NCBI RefSeq assembly: GCF_000182925.2
Contig: NC_026505.1
Coordinates: forward strand, 372,001 to 436,000
Origin: Neurospora crassa OR74A
Taxonomy: Eukaryota > Ascomycota > Sordariomycetes > Sordariales > Sordariaceae
Length of the DNA: 64,000 bases
Direction of reading: 5' to 3'
The notes beneath the pieces are model-generated. The model was not told where the DNA came from, searched no databases, and saw only the letters and a program-made list of their open reading frames with translations. Shown here one piece after another: positions 34,963 through 47,046 of the stretch. Position 1 is the stretch's first letter. Each line of letters starts with the position of its first letter. Position numbers and translations under genes: made by a program.

Positions 34963-36295
34963 TTTGGCGACGACGACGACGACGAGGAAGTGGTGACGAC
35001 GGAGGGGGTGTGATGGTTGGTGGTGGCGGTGGTGGTGGTGGTTTGGGAGACAACTACTAAGTAAGGTGCAAGCAGATTGACTACTGACGGTCTCTACCGG
35101 GATCGATTGGAACTGCGGAAGGGGTGGATGTGGATGGGGGATCAATCAACGATGTTCCATTTCCCGAGGACGTCCCGGGACCCGTTGTCGCGCATTCGTC
35201 TTCGTCGCACCCGCCCGCACCGACGGCCTGTGAACCGCACCACCACTGCCCGCCGCCAGAGCAGCAAAGAGACACATCGGGATGCGGCAACAGACTGGGA
35301 GAGCTTCTCGGCACCTCGGTATGAATGTGACCAATGGAAACAAAGCTAATTCGAATCTTGACCCTAACCCTCTACTACCGTCATTCTTTTGTCTCGTCAG
35401 TCGTTTCCCCCTCCGGCGGCACGTGATGATGGACACACAACTTGAACTGAATCCACCCAGAAACCACATGCCCGACAACCCCACTACAGTGCACAGACCA
35501 TCACAAACTCAACCTACATCTGCAAATCGCGCGCGCTGCGAATTCTTGGAAATTTTTCTTCTGCTTTTTTTCTTCTTCAGATAGTCCGGGTGTTTCCAGC
35601 CATAGCATTGGGTTTCTTCAGTGAGCAGTGCATACGTGGCAAGGGGGCTTTGGTTCCCATGGACGCTCGAAGAAGAAATGATCCTTCGTTAATCTCTAAC
35701 GTCAGTTAATCAGTCTGGCGGTGGTTTCATTCTGAGATCTACATTTCATCACGTAGTATATGCTCTGTCATGTGGGTGTTTTCATCCGTTCAGTCCCTGA
35801 TTATGTTGATGCGTGCTGTGGTGTTGTTTGTACATTGTATGTATGGTCATGCCCCACCGCATGCCCGCCGTCATTGTTCTGGACGCCAGTTCTCGAGATG
35901 TGATAGCTGGAGATTTGTCTGTGCCAATGCTCGGGTTGTGGAAGATGACCACTGCTGATGGAGGTCACGGCTCGATACATGGTCTTTCTCAAGCTTAAAA
36001 ACCTTTGTGCCGTGAAGAGAGCACAGCTCGTATCTTCCTATCCCTTAATGCACGAGCATATGTGTCACCGGGTCGCGAAACCAAAGCTCTATCCATGCCA
36101 TATAGGTCCATGTCTTTAAACATCAACGAACGACAAGCAACTGACCCAAACAAACCCTGACATTATACACTTTTATAACTCCCTTTATCTACCCTACATA
36201 ACCAACCAAACCCAGCCAAACATGATCAAAAACAAAAGACGCTAGATGCAAGAAAATAGTTCATCAATCAAACACATTCTATGCAGTCTATGCTT
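34963..36295. other. Intergenic; sdhC promoter side and TyrRS 3' flank
   Basis: The sdhC upstream DNA has a run of GGTGGTGG units (~35010-35045). No other gene was recognised. Confidence 0.55.
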
Positions 36296-37787
36296 TTATG
36301 CGTTTTCCGTCGCAGGCTCAGGAGTAGCCTCGTCCTTGGCATCCTCGAGCTTGGCCGCAGCACCAGGGTAGCGGGTACCCTTGTTCTTGACCTTCTTCTC
36401 CTTCTTGACCTTGATCTCGGGAGGGTAGGCCTTAGTGGCAATTTCCTGCCACTCGGGAGAGGCCTGGAAGGCAGCCTGAATGGGGGCGAGGAGCTCGTTG
36501 ATGGCGGCCGAGATGGCGGGCTTGACGAGTTGGGGAGTGAGCTATGGTCATGTCAGTATGGACACTCACTATAAGTGTAGCGTATAGTAGTATAGTATAA
36601 AGCAAGGCAACTTACAACATCGCTCTCGTAGTCGGCCTTGATCTTGGCAATGTCGGTGTAGACGAGGGGCTCGAGGTTGTCGCGCGAGCGGTCCACGCGG
36701 AAGCCCTCCTTGCCGAGAAGCTGGGCCGCGGGCAGCAGGACGTACTCGATGAAGGAGATGAGACCGTTGCCCTCGGTGACCTTGGGGGCAGCCTCGGCCT
36801 TGCGAATCTTCTTGGTGACGACATCGGGAGCATCGAGAAGATCGATCTTGCTGTCGGGGTCGGAGGAAGACATCTTGGAACCCTGGAGACCGGGAACCAT
36901 GGGGTTCATGATGTGGGCGCGCTAGCCGAACGTTAGTATCCTGTTGTGCGCTTCCTCAGCCAAGTCATGACATACCTCCTTGTAGCCCAACCTGGGAAGC
37001 CAGTCCTTGGCAGCAGCAAACAGCTTTCTCTGATCGACACCACCGAACTGAGCATCAACCTTGAGGTACTCCTCGTCGAGGACCTGGAGAATGGGGTAGA
37101 GGAGACCGGAAAGAGGAGCGTTGTCGGACTGCTTGACAACCTCAGCACCGGCCTTCTTGGCGTCGTGCTCGGAGACGAGGGTCGCGAGCTTGTAGACATC
37201 CATGATGTAGTCGGGGCTCTTCTGGTAGGAGCTGCCGAGGACGAACTCGAGCTTGTCGGTAGGGACGCCGACGGCCTTGAGGAGGGCGGTGATGGTGCGC
37301 TCATAGTACTTGGCGCGGTAGCCAACGAGCTCAACGGTGGACTTGAGGTTGTCGAGGACGGCGTGGATATCGGCAAGGAGGACGATGACATGGCAGCCGG
37401 CGGCGAGCAATTGGGCGATCTTGATGGCGGGAACTAGGTAGCCGCAGTGAGGACGGCCTTTTAACAGGTGTCAGCTAGATGTTGCGAGCATGGAACATGG
37501 TTTGCGACAAAGTACGGACCGGTAGTGGCAGTTCCTGTAAACGGGAGCGAGAGGTTAGCCTTTGGTTCTTCTGACGATATAGCCTATGGAGTGGAGTCAT
37601 AATTACCCCAGTAGATCCTCGGGGCGCGGCCTTCGTCAATGACCTTTTCGATAATCTCGGGGTTGAGGATTTCGGCCAAGTTGACGTTGATGAGGGCCAG
37701 CTGCTGCTCCTTGGTCAACTTGGTGTTGTCGCCAGAGATGGCGAGCTTGGCGTCGGCCGTCGCGGCAAGAGTGGAATCGGTGGTCAT
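36296..37787 (-). CDS. tys1: Cytosolic tyrosyl-tRNA synthetase
   Basis: Charges tRNA-Tyr in the cytosol. Five exons (37787-37607, 37534-37520, 37457-36976, 36921-36616, 36541-36296) join in phase to 409 residues. Exon 2 is only 15 nt (GAACTGCCACTACCG) but is needed to encode TATTG, part of the WGTATTGRPHCGY segment that carries the HIGH-class signature (~60-72). The Rossmann fold continues with HVIVLLADIHAVLDN, and KMSSS lies at ~242-246 within LQGSKMSSSDPDSKI. The C-terminus is a lysine-rich extension (EIKVKKEKKVKNKG) as in eukaryotic cytosolic enzymes. The ATG chosen (MTTDSTL) has a better context than one 60 bp upstream. There is no mitochondrial leader, so a mitochondrial TyrRS should exist elsewhere. 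Confidence 0.96.
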
Positions 37788-39061
37788 GGTGGCTGTGGGT
37801 GTCGAAGTATACCGTGGCTCGTGTCGCGGTGATTTGGAAAAGGACAATCAACGGCGGCGCGTCGTGTCTAGTAGTTGGGTTGGGATTTGCGATTGAAGAT
37901 GGCTTCACAAATGGAATTGGATCCAATGGCCGGCCGATAGCGGGGTCGATAAGTAGTGTAGGGCGGTCGGTCCTGAAGAGTCACCACTCACCACGGCTAG
38001 GCGGGCTGAAACTGAAAGAGGGAGGGGCGACATCTTTTTGGTGGACCCTTTGTGTGACAGGGATCGGTAAGGCGGCTGAGGGCGGGAGCGCCGGGTCAGG
38101 TACAAGTACATACAGCCAGTCGCAGGATCCGCCGGGCTGCATCGGGCCGTCGAGACGTCTTTGCTGTGTGGTGTCGTCTCTTTTATCGGTCTGGGTCACG
38201 CGCCATGACACGCTCGGATGGAGTCTGTTCGTCGTATGTACACTACACTATACTTACCGACTGCATCTTCAGCTTCAACCTTACTTCCATCATCGCCTGA
38301 ATGGATTTTGAATGGACATTTCCATCGACGACACCTTTCCAGTCCATACCAGCCAAGACCCTTGAATTGCTGTTTCAACTCGTCCCACTCTCAAAACTCA
38401 TACCCCACGTTATTCGGACCATATTGTCCTGCGTACCCCGCCCTGCCCCTCGTCAATCTGAACATCTCTTGGCCGTTCAAGATGGTTCTTCATCAATGCC
38501 AAGAGCAGCACAACCACAACTCAGCTGTAAGCGCCAATGTCAGATCTCGGAATCCATCCGGCGCCAGAACACGGAGTCAACCCTGATATCAAATCCTGGC
38601 CGGGACACCCCCGGGGCACTGCGGTTCAACGGCAGACGTGCTCTGGCCGGGAACACCATCAACTTCCGCATCGGGAATGGTGGTCGGTGAGTTGGAGCCC
38701 CGTGCAACCACTGCAAATCGCTTCCCACGAGCACGCCATCGGCCTAGTGATCACCATCACATTTGGTGGTTTGGTTTGTCATCTGCCCATCCAAAGATAT
38801 CATATCTGTCATAAATGTCAACATGGCCATGTTTCTTGACTCGCCGACATGTGTCCTTGTCGAGATTCCTTTTTCTTTTTTCGTCACCATGTTTCGCGAG
38901 GTCCATTAAAAAGAGCCTGGCTGCTACATAGCATAGTGTCTTGATAAGTCGCCACCAAGCAAATCCCCCCTTCACGTCTTTGAACCTCTGGCATCTTCAT
39001 ATTATTTCGTGCCATTTCTTTCCGAGGTTCTCTGATAATCATACACTACCATACCCCCACA
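37788..39061. other. Divergent promoter region, TyrRS / permease
   Basis: Shared 1.3-kb upstream region of two divergent genes. No gene recognised within it. The last 60 bp before the permease is an A/C-rich leader. Confidence 0.55.
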
Positions 39062-40894
39062 ATGGGCACCGACACAAAAGGGCCCAAGCCCGTGGCATCT
39101 CCGGCCAGCAGTGTTGCTGCCAGCGAGATCCTCGACGTCGACGGCTCACCCATCTCGGGAGAGTCTCTGCAATATGCTGTACCAGAGTCGAGGAAAATCG
39201 GTGTCACAGGTGCCGTGTTCCTGATCCTAAACAAGATGATCGGAACAGGCATCTTCTCAACCCCATCCAGCATCTTCGCTTCCACTGGCTCGGTTGGCGT
39301 GTGCCTGTTGATGTGGGCCGTCGCTGGTCTTCTGACCCTGTCCGGACTCAGCGTCTTTCTGGAATTCGGCCTGGCCATCCCCAAATCGGGCGGCGAAAAG
39401 AACTACCTCGAACGAGTATACCGGCAACCCGTCTATCTCATCACCAGCGTCTTTGCTGTTCAGATCGTTCTTCTCGGCTTCTCTGCCGGCAACTCGCTCG
39501 CTTTTGGCCGTTATGTCTTGCTGGCCCTAGGATACAACCTGCCTGATGGATGGCCGGCCAGGACCATTGCCGTGCTGTGCATCACTTTCGTCGTATTTCT
39601 CCACTCCGTCTTACCCAAATGGGGGTTGAGGCTCACCAACGCACTCGGCGTCTTCAAAGTCCTAGTCCTGCTATTGATTGTCTTCTCGGGCTTTGCTGCC
39701 TTGGCTGGCCATCGTCGAGTCCCCGACCCTCACAACTTTGACGACATGTGGTCTATCGAAAAGGGCGATGGTTTCGGGGGCGGAGGGGCGTATGCATATG
39801 CTACTGCCCTCCTTCAGGTCGTCTACAGCTACAAGGGCTGGGAGAATGCCAACTATGTCATGGGCGAGCTGAAGCATCCCAAGCGGACACTGTCCATCGC
39901 CGCGCCCTTGGCGGTCGTTGGCGTGACCATCCTTTACGTTCTCGCCAACGTCGCTTACTTTGCTGCCATTCCCAAAGCCGAGCTGGCCAAGTCTGAGGTC
40001 ATCGTGGCCGGGCTTTTCTTCCGCAACATGTTTGGAGAGAGCGCGGCGGCCAGAAGTCTCCCGGCTCTTGTGGCCTTGAGTAACATTGGCAATGTCTTGG
40101 CCGTGAGTTTTACACACTCGCGGGTGAACCAGGAGCTGGCCAAGGAAGGCGTTTTACCTGGGAGCAAGTTTTGGGCATCCACCAAGCCGTTCAACACGCC
40201 TGCTGCTTCAGTGAGTTGCTCAAGTCATCTGGTTTTTTTTTTCGTCATGTCATTTTCTGACTCGGTGATAGCTATTACTTCATTGGATCGTGACTGTCAT
40301 TGTCCTGGTCGGGCCTCCTCCCGGACCTGCCTACAACTTCCTTGTCAATCTGTATGCTCCCTCCTTCCTTGTTGCCACGTTTGTTGTTGCCACGTTCAAG
40401 TCTAACCATGTGGCACCAGATACACCTACCCCGGTGCCTGGATCAACGGCCTTGTCGCCGGTGGCCTCATCTACCTCCGCCTCAGCAAGACCGAAGAATG
40501 GAGTTCACCGTGGCGCACTTGGCTACCAGTTATTTTTATCTACCTCTGCCTCAATATGTTCCTTGCCATTACCCCCTTCATCCCTCCCAACGACGACTGG
40601 AATGCCGACGGCTACCCGTACTACGCTTTCCCCCTTGTTGGCACCGGGGTCCTGGGTCTGGGTGCAGTATACTGGGTGGTATGGACCAAGGTTCTGCCCC
40701 GCTTTGGGGGCTATGAACTCGTGGCCGAGAGGGTTCTTGATGAGACCGGGGCGGAAGTGGTGCGGTACAGAAAGCTTTCCGCGAGGAATGTTCCGTCTTC
40801 CGAGGGAGAGTCTTCCGAAAGAGACTCACTCCTAAGGGAAAACACTACCGCGGAAGCCTCGGCAGATCACGGCAGTTACGGAGCTATACACTAG
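39062..40894 (+). CDS. Mup1-like methionine/L-type amino acid permease (APC family)
   Basis: A plasma-membrane amino-acid importer of the APC superfamily. Exons 39062-40210, 40272-40351 and 40420-40894 join in phase to 567 residues. An N-terminal cytosolic stretch (~1-45) precedes about 12 membrane helices. The substrate-site motif in helix 1 is LILNKMIGTGIFSTPSSIF. Further marks are SGGEKNYLERVYRQP, AYATALLQVVYSYKGWENAN, MGELKHPKRTL and PAYNFLVNLYTYPGAWING, all typical of the fungal Mup1/Mup3 group, so methionine is the likely substrate. The C-terminal tail is Ser/Glu-rich and may be a phosphorylation and ubiquitin target. The last two introns lie in the loops around helix 10. Confidence 0.92.
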
Positions 40895-41839
40895 AGGCAT
40901 GATAGGAGAACACGAATGATACCAAAAATGGCAGTGGCTTGGAGTTCTTGTGGGATATATAGGTTACATGTTATAAACAAGGATACTTTTGCAGGCACCC
41001 AGGCGTTTGGGAGCGGTCTGCTTATCGGAGTACCTAGATTTCACATGTTGTGCGACACTGGCCGCCTTCATCACTTCACAAAAAGCATCGCTTATTACGT
41101 CATGTGTGATCTCCCACGCTGGACATTTGTTACTCCGGAAAGAAAAAGAAGTTTTCGGGAACGTTTTTCTTAACGGAGCTTGATATACCTCCTGGGGCGT
41201 TTTAGGATTTTGGCTTGGCTGGAACCCTCGAGATTGACTGGGAAGAGTCTTGCTCCGATGCAGCCAATGGGCTCGCTTCCTCGCCCGAATACCACATGGA
41301 CACCCACAGCTACGGGCCCAAGCTTGAAACAACATCGGCCACTCATGCAACCGAACCCAGGATGTTTCCAAACATCGGCGAAAGGGGACCGAAATCATCA
41401 ACGGGCCAAGTGTGATACCAGACCATGGCGGGCGGCCATTCGATGCGCCGTCAACGATGCATTTCCCCCATTCCGTGCAGGAACTCGAAACAAAGCGAGG
41501 CTCCGAGCGAAACGTCGATACCCCATCCACCCCATGTGGTCCAGCCCACCATGGAGCGACGACCCGGAGCCCAAAGTTCCAGTAGCGTATAGCCCAAATC
41601 GGCGTGTCAATGGAACCCTGGCGTTGCTCAATATATTACCGTGCTCAATTCCTCGTCCGCCTGGCCTAGAACTCTCTCACCATCTGCAGTTCTGCACATC
41701 ACCAAAGACACCAAGGAACCCGATTACCGGTAATATTGCGCCATCGTTCACTCCCTAACCAGTTCGAGCCGGTGATCATCGTGTTCCATCGGCCCTTGCT
41801 GCCCTGCTTGTGGATGCTGCAGACTGGAATGAACGCGGT
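40895..41839. other. Intergenic
   Basis: No gene that I can support. Several medium-length frames overlap here without family features. Confidence 0.45.
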
Positions 41840-44463
41840 ATGACAGCGTCATCATCACCGACATTGACAACCACCGAGACAGCCACCACTTGGAATTCGA
41901 CCCAGCAACATACCAGTGCCGAGTACTTTGGAAGGTACAACATGGAGACCATCCCGGAGTCGTTAAATGGCGAATTGCCTCCCAGACCCAGTGGCAGTTC
42001 GCATGGTTCGCGGGGCCACGCTTACATCCCGAACTTGCATGTCCCAAAGCGGTCAAACACTTTCTCCAGTTCTACGTCCACCTCCCAATATAACCATCAA
42101 CGGCATGCGGCTGCGGAACAAGAACGGCCTTCGTCAGCACTGAGCAGGTCTTTCTCTCCTCTCTCGCCTCCGTCACCTTCGGGTTCCTCATCATCGTCAA
42201 GAATGATGGGAGGCGGCAAGTCCACCCAAAGGGTAAAGGAGTGGGTCATCAAGAGATCTAACTCAACCCGGTACGTGTTCATTCATATCCCCACTTGCCT
42301 TTTCCTTTTTGGTCTCTAGACCCAAACATCACTAACACGCACACCAGCGAACCCAGATCGAAACCCGGCAGCCGCTCCTCCTCCAACTCCAATTCGGGAG
42401 ACCAAACTGTCGAAATTATCCACCTCGGCGGCGGCCGTGTCGACCCCAACGGCCATGTGCACACCTCTGCTTTGTCCCCCACCTACACCTCTTCTCTGTC
42501 CCCCACCCTCCTTGCTCCCCCAAGCCGGGCTCGAACCAGCTTCGCCAACAGCATCGACAGCCGAGTCACGCAATGGGGGGATTTGTACCACGATTCGCCC
42601 GAATCACTGACGGTCACCTCCAAGCCTGGTACGGCGACGGGAAAGCCGCCGAGGCCGGCTAGTCCCGAGTTGCATGAACGGCCGCAGTTAAGGGAATTGG
42701 GATTGGGAGGTGTATATAACGGAGGGTGGGGCCAACCACATGAACAGGAGGGACAAGGCGAAGGTCATCAGTCGCGGCACAGGCATACCAAGAGCGATGG
42801 AAGCATCCATCCCGCGCCGTTGAGGCTGCCCTCCAACTCTTCGTCGTCGTCTTCCTCAGTTGGCAACCAAGACGGTGGCGCAGCCGTCAACGCACAGCCC
42901 GAAGAGGCGTGGATGCCCCAAGGACTCACGAGGAGCGACTCCAAATGGAAACCTCTTCCGGTCCCCCCACCGCCCGGAGCCCCCGGTAGTATCACGCCCT
43001 TGGCAGACGGTGGAAGAAGGGCGGAGGAGAACATCAACATGGTTGGCGCTATCTGCTATGGCAGTCCACTCACCTCTATTGAATCCGAATCGGAGTTTGG
43101 CGAACGGGAAGATACTCCAACTCCAAGGGAGAGGTACAACCAGGGAGCTCCTCATATCGTCAATGCCATGGTTCAGAACAGCAGTGGAAGTCGGACTGCT
43201 CGCGACAGGCCATCGCCGCCTCCCTCCGCCTCCTCCTCCTTCTCTAACGACGTCTCTGGTTTGGGAATTGGATATGGAGGAGTCGGACTGGGAGTAATGT
43301 CGCCTCCCTTGACACCGCCAGAAACTAAGGAGACTGATGCTGAATCGTCAGTTGGTGGAGGAATAAGGGAGAGCATGTGGCCCGTTCCTCCCTCTTATTC
43401 TCTGTCTCAAACTCGGCCTCAGTCTCCAAATTCCGCTGCTCCCTCGCGATCGGCGACTGCCTCACCTGAGAAGCAGCAGCATCAGCATCATCAGCAGAAA
43501 CCGTCGACTTCGCCATCATTACCGGCATCTACCTCCCCAGCCCTCGCGTCTTCGGTGCCGACGCACATGATTCCCAAGAGGAGCGACAGCTTGAGTTATT
43601 CCAGATCTGCCAAGAAGCCGTACCATGCACCCCAAGCGTTAAGATCGACCGCTTCTACTTCCTCCCTCCGGACTACAGAGAAATCAGGATACTTTAGCGT
43701 CACAGAACAGATTGCGTTTGACACCACCACCACTACCGCCGCCGCCGCCACCACCGTCGCACCCACCCCTCCCCTCCAACAACACAGATTCTATTCACCC
43801 ACCATCACTCCCCCAACCCCCATCGTCCAGGGACCTTCTTCTATTGCCTCCTCGAGAGGTAGAACCACACCAACATCATCAACACCATCAACCCCCACCT
43901 GGAGACCCCGCGCCAGCCTCTCCTCCAAAGAGATGCTCTGGCTCCATCGCAACTACCGCGGCATCACGGCCTTTATGACCGCTTGGGGACTGAATAAAGG
44001 ACTGGGTGACGAAGCCGAAAGCAAGGAAGGGCTGAGTATCATGCGGGAGTTGATGGCTGCTGAACTTGCTGAGGTTCATGAAGAGGACGTGGCGGCACCA
44101 TTAACAACAACCACAACAACCACAACTACCACAACAGCAACAAGGGATTTACATTCACCTGTGCCAGCCAAGGTCGAGACTTCACCACGACCTGGGCAAG
44201 TGGGGGATGTGTGGGATGCAGAGGATAATGAGGATTACGAGCGGGCTAGTGGTAATTATAATGGAAAAAAGAATGTGGGAAAGGGGGACAACAGTGGGGA
44301 TGAGTCCTGGTTGGAAATCAGTCCTGGGGAGAAAAATGGTAATGGGAGTGAAAAAGAGCATGGGTACGCGGCGCTAAAAGGACAGCAAGGGCAAGGTGTG
44401 AGGATGATGAGCCCTAGGGCTGGTTCTGCTGCCTCTAATAGGGAGGGAAGTGACTTTATTTGA
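41840..44463 (+). CDS. Large disordered Ser/Pro-rich protein with short conserved C-terminal helix pair
   Basis: Function unknown. Two exons (41840-42270, 42348-44463) join in phase to 848 residues. The first in-frame ATG is at 41840; upstream only GTG is in frame. Most of the protein is Ser, Pro, Thr and Gly with poly-Ser, QQHQHH and TTTT runs. Ordered islands are QRVKEWVIKRSNSTR (end of exon 1), GDQTVEIIHLGGGRVDP, a mid segment INMVGAICYGSPLTS, and near the C-terminus SSKEMLWLHRNYRG with ITAFMTAWGL. A WLHRNYRG...AWGL motif recurs in filamentous-fungal proteins of unknown role. There are no membrane helices or signal peptide. Many SP/TP sites suggest phosphorylation, perhaps a scaffold or signalling protein. 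Confidence 0.8.
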
Positions 44464-44997
44464 ACTTCAGACAAAGATATTGTGTATATATAGTGTATTT
44501 ATCTACGTTAGCTTAGTTTTTGCATTGTACAGTACATGTAGTCAGCATATTTGGCGAGCTTGGGGGGGTTAATTGGATGTTAGTTAGGTAGCATACAAAT
44601 AACAATAAGGATGTAATACCAGAGTACCAAATCACAGTGGAAGTCTTTCGATTCAGAGCAGTGAGACAAATGGCAGTGACAAGCAAGGTAACTACCTTAA
44701 AGGAGAGAAAAGAAAACAGATAAAGAGAATAAAAAGACACAACGCGCCAGTCCCGATACCTCTTTCACTCGTTTGCTTAATTGCACCCTCTTTAGGTCCT
44801 TCACAGCACGCAGCGTTTGGGAAACGAGAATACCTTACCTCTACTGTACTTACTTTCTTCTATTACCTACCTCTACCTACCTACCTTAGAGGTACGTATG
44901 TTCCCTTTATTTGCTAAATGAGACCCGGCCGGGGAAAACTGCTAAGACGTCTAAAATCAAAGAGAAGGAAAGGAGTGCCCCTGGAAGGAGGGAAGAA

Positions 44998-45020
44998 AGG
45001 AAGGAAGGAAGGAAGGAAGG
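44998..45020 (+). repeat. (GGAA)n microsatellite
   Basis: Six tandem GGAA units ending just before GGTACC. Confidence 0.8.
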
Positions 45021-45266
45021 TACCACATACCTCTAGGCCATGTACCAGTTCGTGAACCTCGCGTCTTCTTTGCTCCTTTTTTACAGCAACAACCTACCAT
45101 AGTACAGGTAGCAACCCTCCTCATCGCTTCACTACCTTACCTACAGGTACCTAGTGGTACCGACTTGGAGATGACTACTTACGTCTCTAGAGGTATTAAT
45201 GCAGCGGCGGTACCACCAGCCACGGCTACGGCCATTATCCTCGCGACGAAGCGTTAGAGCCGTTGG

Positions 45267-45527
45267 TCAAGATAATGTATGAGTCAAAACATGGAGACAC
45301 TCAGCATGTTCAGCATGCTTCAATCTATTCAAGTTTTGACCTCTAGCCGCAACAGGGAAAGGAACCAAGGACGAATTCATCGGGGGTGACATTGAGTGGC
45401 ATGAGCTCGACCGGCTTGTTTGACCAAGGAAGGCTGGTGCCGGAGCCATTGATGCACGCCTGATCCCATCGATAGCTTCAGTACCGGCAAAATCATGTTC
45501 TTCGTCAACGAAGAAGAGAGACCCCAT
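45267..45527 (-). CDS. Weak hypothetical frame
   Basis: Eighty-six residues beginning MGSLFFVDEEHDFAGTEA, with an ATG in a purine-rich context (AAAGATGGG). The first half reads like protein; the last third (AEHAECLHVLTH) does not help. No family, no splice sites and no conserved motif were recognised, so chance cannot be excluded. Confidence 0.2.
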   Translation of the reverse strand: MGSLFFVDEEHDFAGTEAIDGIRRASMAPAPAFLGQTSRSSSCHSMSPPMNSSLVPFPVAARGQNLNRLKHAEHAECLHVLTHTLS

Positions 45528-47046
45528 CTTTAGATACCGCAGTCAGCACAGTCTCCTCAACATTCTTTGACGCCCAGCCCTTATCAGCCAAATCATTTGT
45601 CACTGCACCAACTCTGTCACTGCACTAACTCAACAAAGAACAGAAGACCACGTGCAACGGAAAGGCAACCTCAGCAACCACGACCCATACGAAGACACCA
45701 CAGGGCAGACAACCACCACTGAGCCAGCCAGCCACGAACCAAGATCTCCACGCACATGCATGTCCGAGTGTGGGACGACGAGATTGATGTCCATCAAGTT
45801 CATAGATAGATGGACTGGCAACACTCCACTACCGGGACAGAGATAGGGTCAAGGCACTCGACATCCTCGCGTGGCAACATGGCCCCACGTGCTCTCTCTC
45901 GCCTTCACTCGCCTGCGTAGGTAGGTACCGACTTGGACGAGATCGCTCGCATCCACAAGGGCCCAGCTCGCGCCCTCTAGGTACCGAGAGGTGCGCAAAG
46001 AACTGGAGAAGTTTTATGACAGCGTCGAGTCTGACGTCGCAATGTCCTCCAAGAACTACGTCTCCTTTTCCGAGACTACCTAGAGGTAGCTTGGCTCGTC
46101 GCCTGCCCCAAGAGATAACTCTCATGAACACAACATTGCTTAATAGCAATATGTCTGTCGGCAAGGCGGACATCATATCGTTTGCCCATCTTGGAATCAG
46201 CGCACTCCGACGTGCCGAACAAAATGGTCAACTAGGGGGGCGACAAGCCCGCTCTCTGTAGAGCTAGGTATCACCTACACAGCCGCCACTCCAGTCAAGG
46301 TGAGCTCATCCTCCTTCGCAACGCCGGCTGCAACGCTAAACCATCCCATCATGAACAAGATGATGAACTATTTAATGACAATGAGCGGACCCATTTAGAG
46401 GGAAATGCCATGCGTCAGTGCCAACCACAAAAAGAGGCACGTAAAATCACGGAGGTTCATTCATAAAAGAGTCTTTGAAGTTCGTAGACAGCACGGACAA
46501 GATGCCGTCAAACCACGTTCAGATTTCATTCTCCGCGATATCAATAACCTTCACTCCACTCGTCTATAAATCCTCCACAGACCCAAACCGATACAAAAGA
46601 TAATTGATGTATGAACTCCGGACCGAATCATGAGGGCCGTTCCTGAAAACGACCCTCATATTCTTTTCTCCTCCGCTCCTCCTTCCGCAAGCGGCGCCAA
46701 CCTCTCCCCACACTAACACCTTCCCATCCCACCCCCCCGGCTAACACCTCCCATCCCAAGACCTCCCGTCCACCCTCTCTTCCCTCCGCGACGAACCCCA
46801 GACCATCCCGTCAAAAATATCCCGTCACTTTGACATTATCCGTTCCAATTAGAAGTTTAAGTTATAGTCGTGGTCGTACGGTTGTGATACGGTGAAGGCT
46901 GGTATGGTTTTTATGCCAATACTATGCTCCTTTGTCACTACCACTCCCACCACTACCACTACCACTACCACCAGTACCACGTCCTCCTCCTCCACCACCA
47001 CCGCCGCCACCACCCACCCTTCCCACACCCAAAAGAAAAAAAAACC

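Larger units (their letters stand above)
44464..47046. other. Intergenic with simple repeats
   Basis: Contains several CTACCTACC/GGTACCTAG tracts (44860-44895, 45135-45165, 45918-46000) and a (CAC/TAC)n stretch near 46935-47010. Apart from the weak minus-strand frame at 45267-45527, no gene is supported. Confidence 0.5.
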
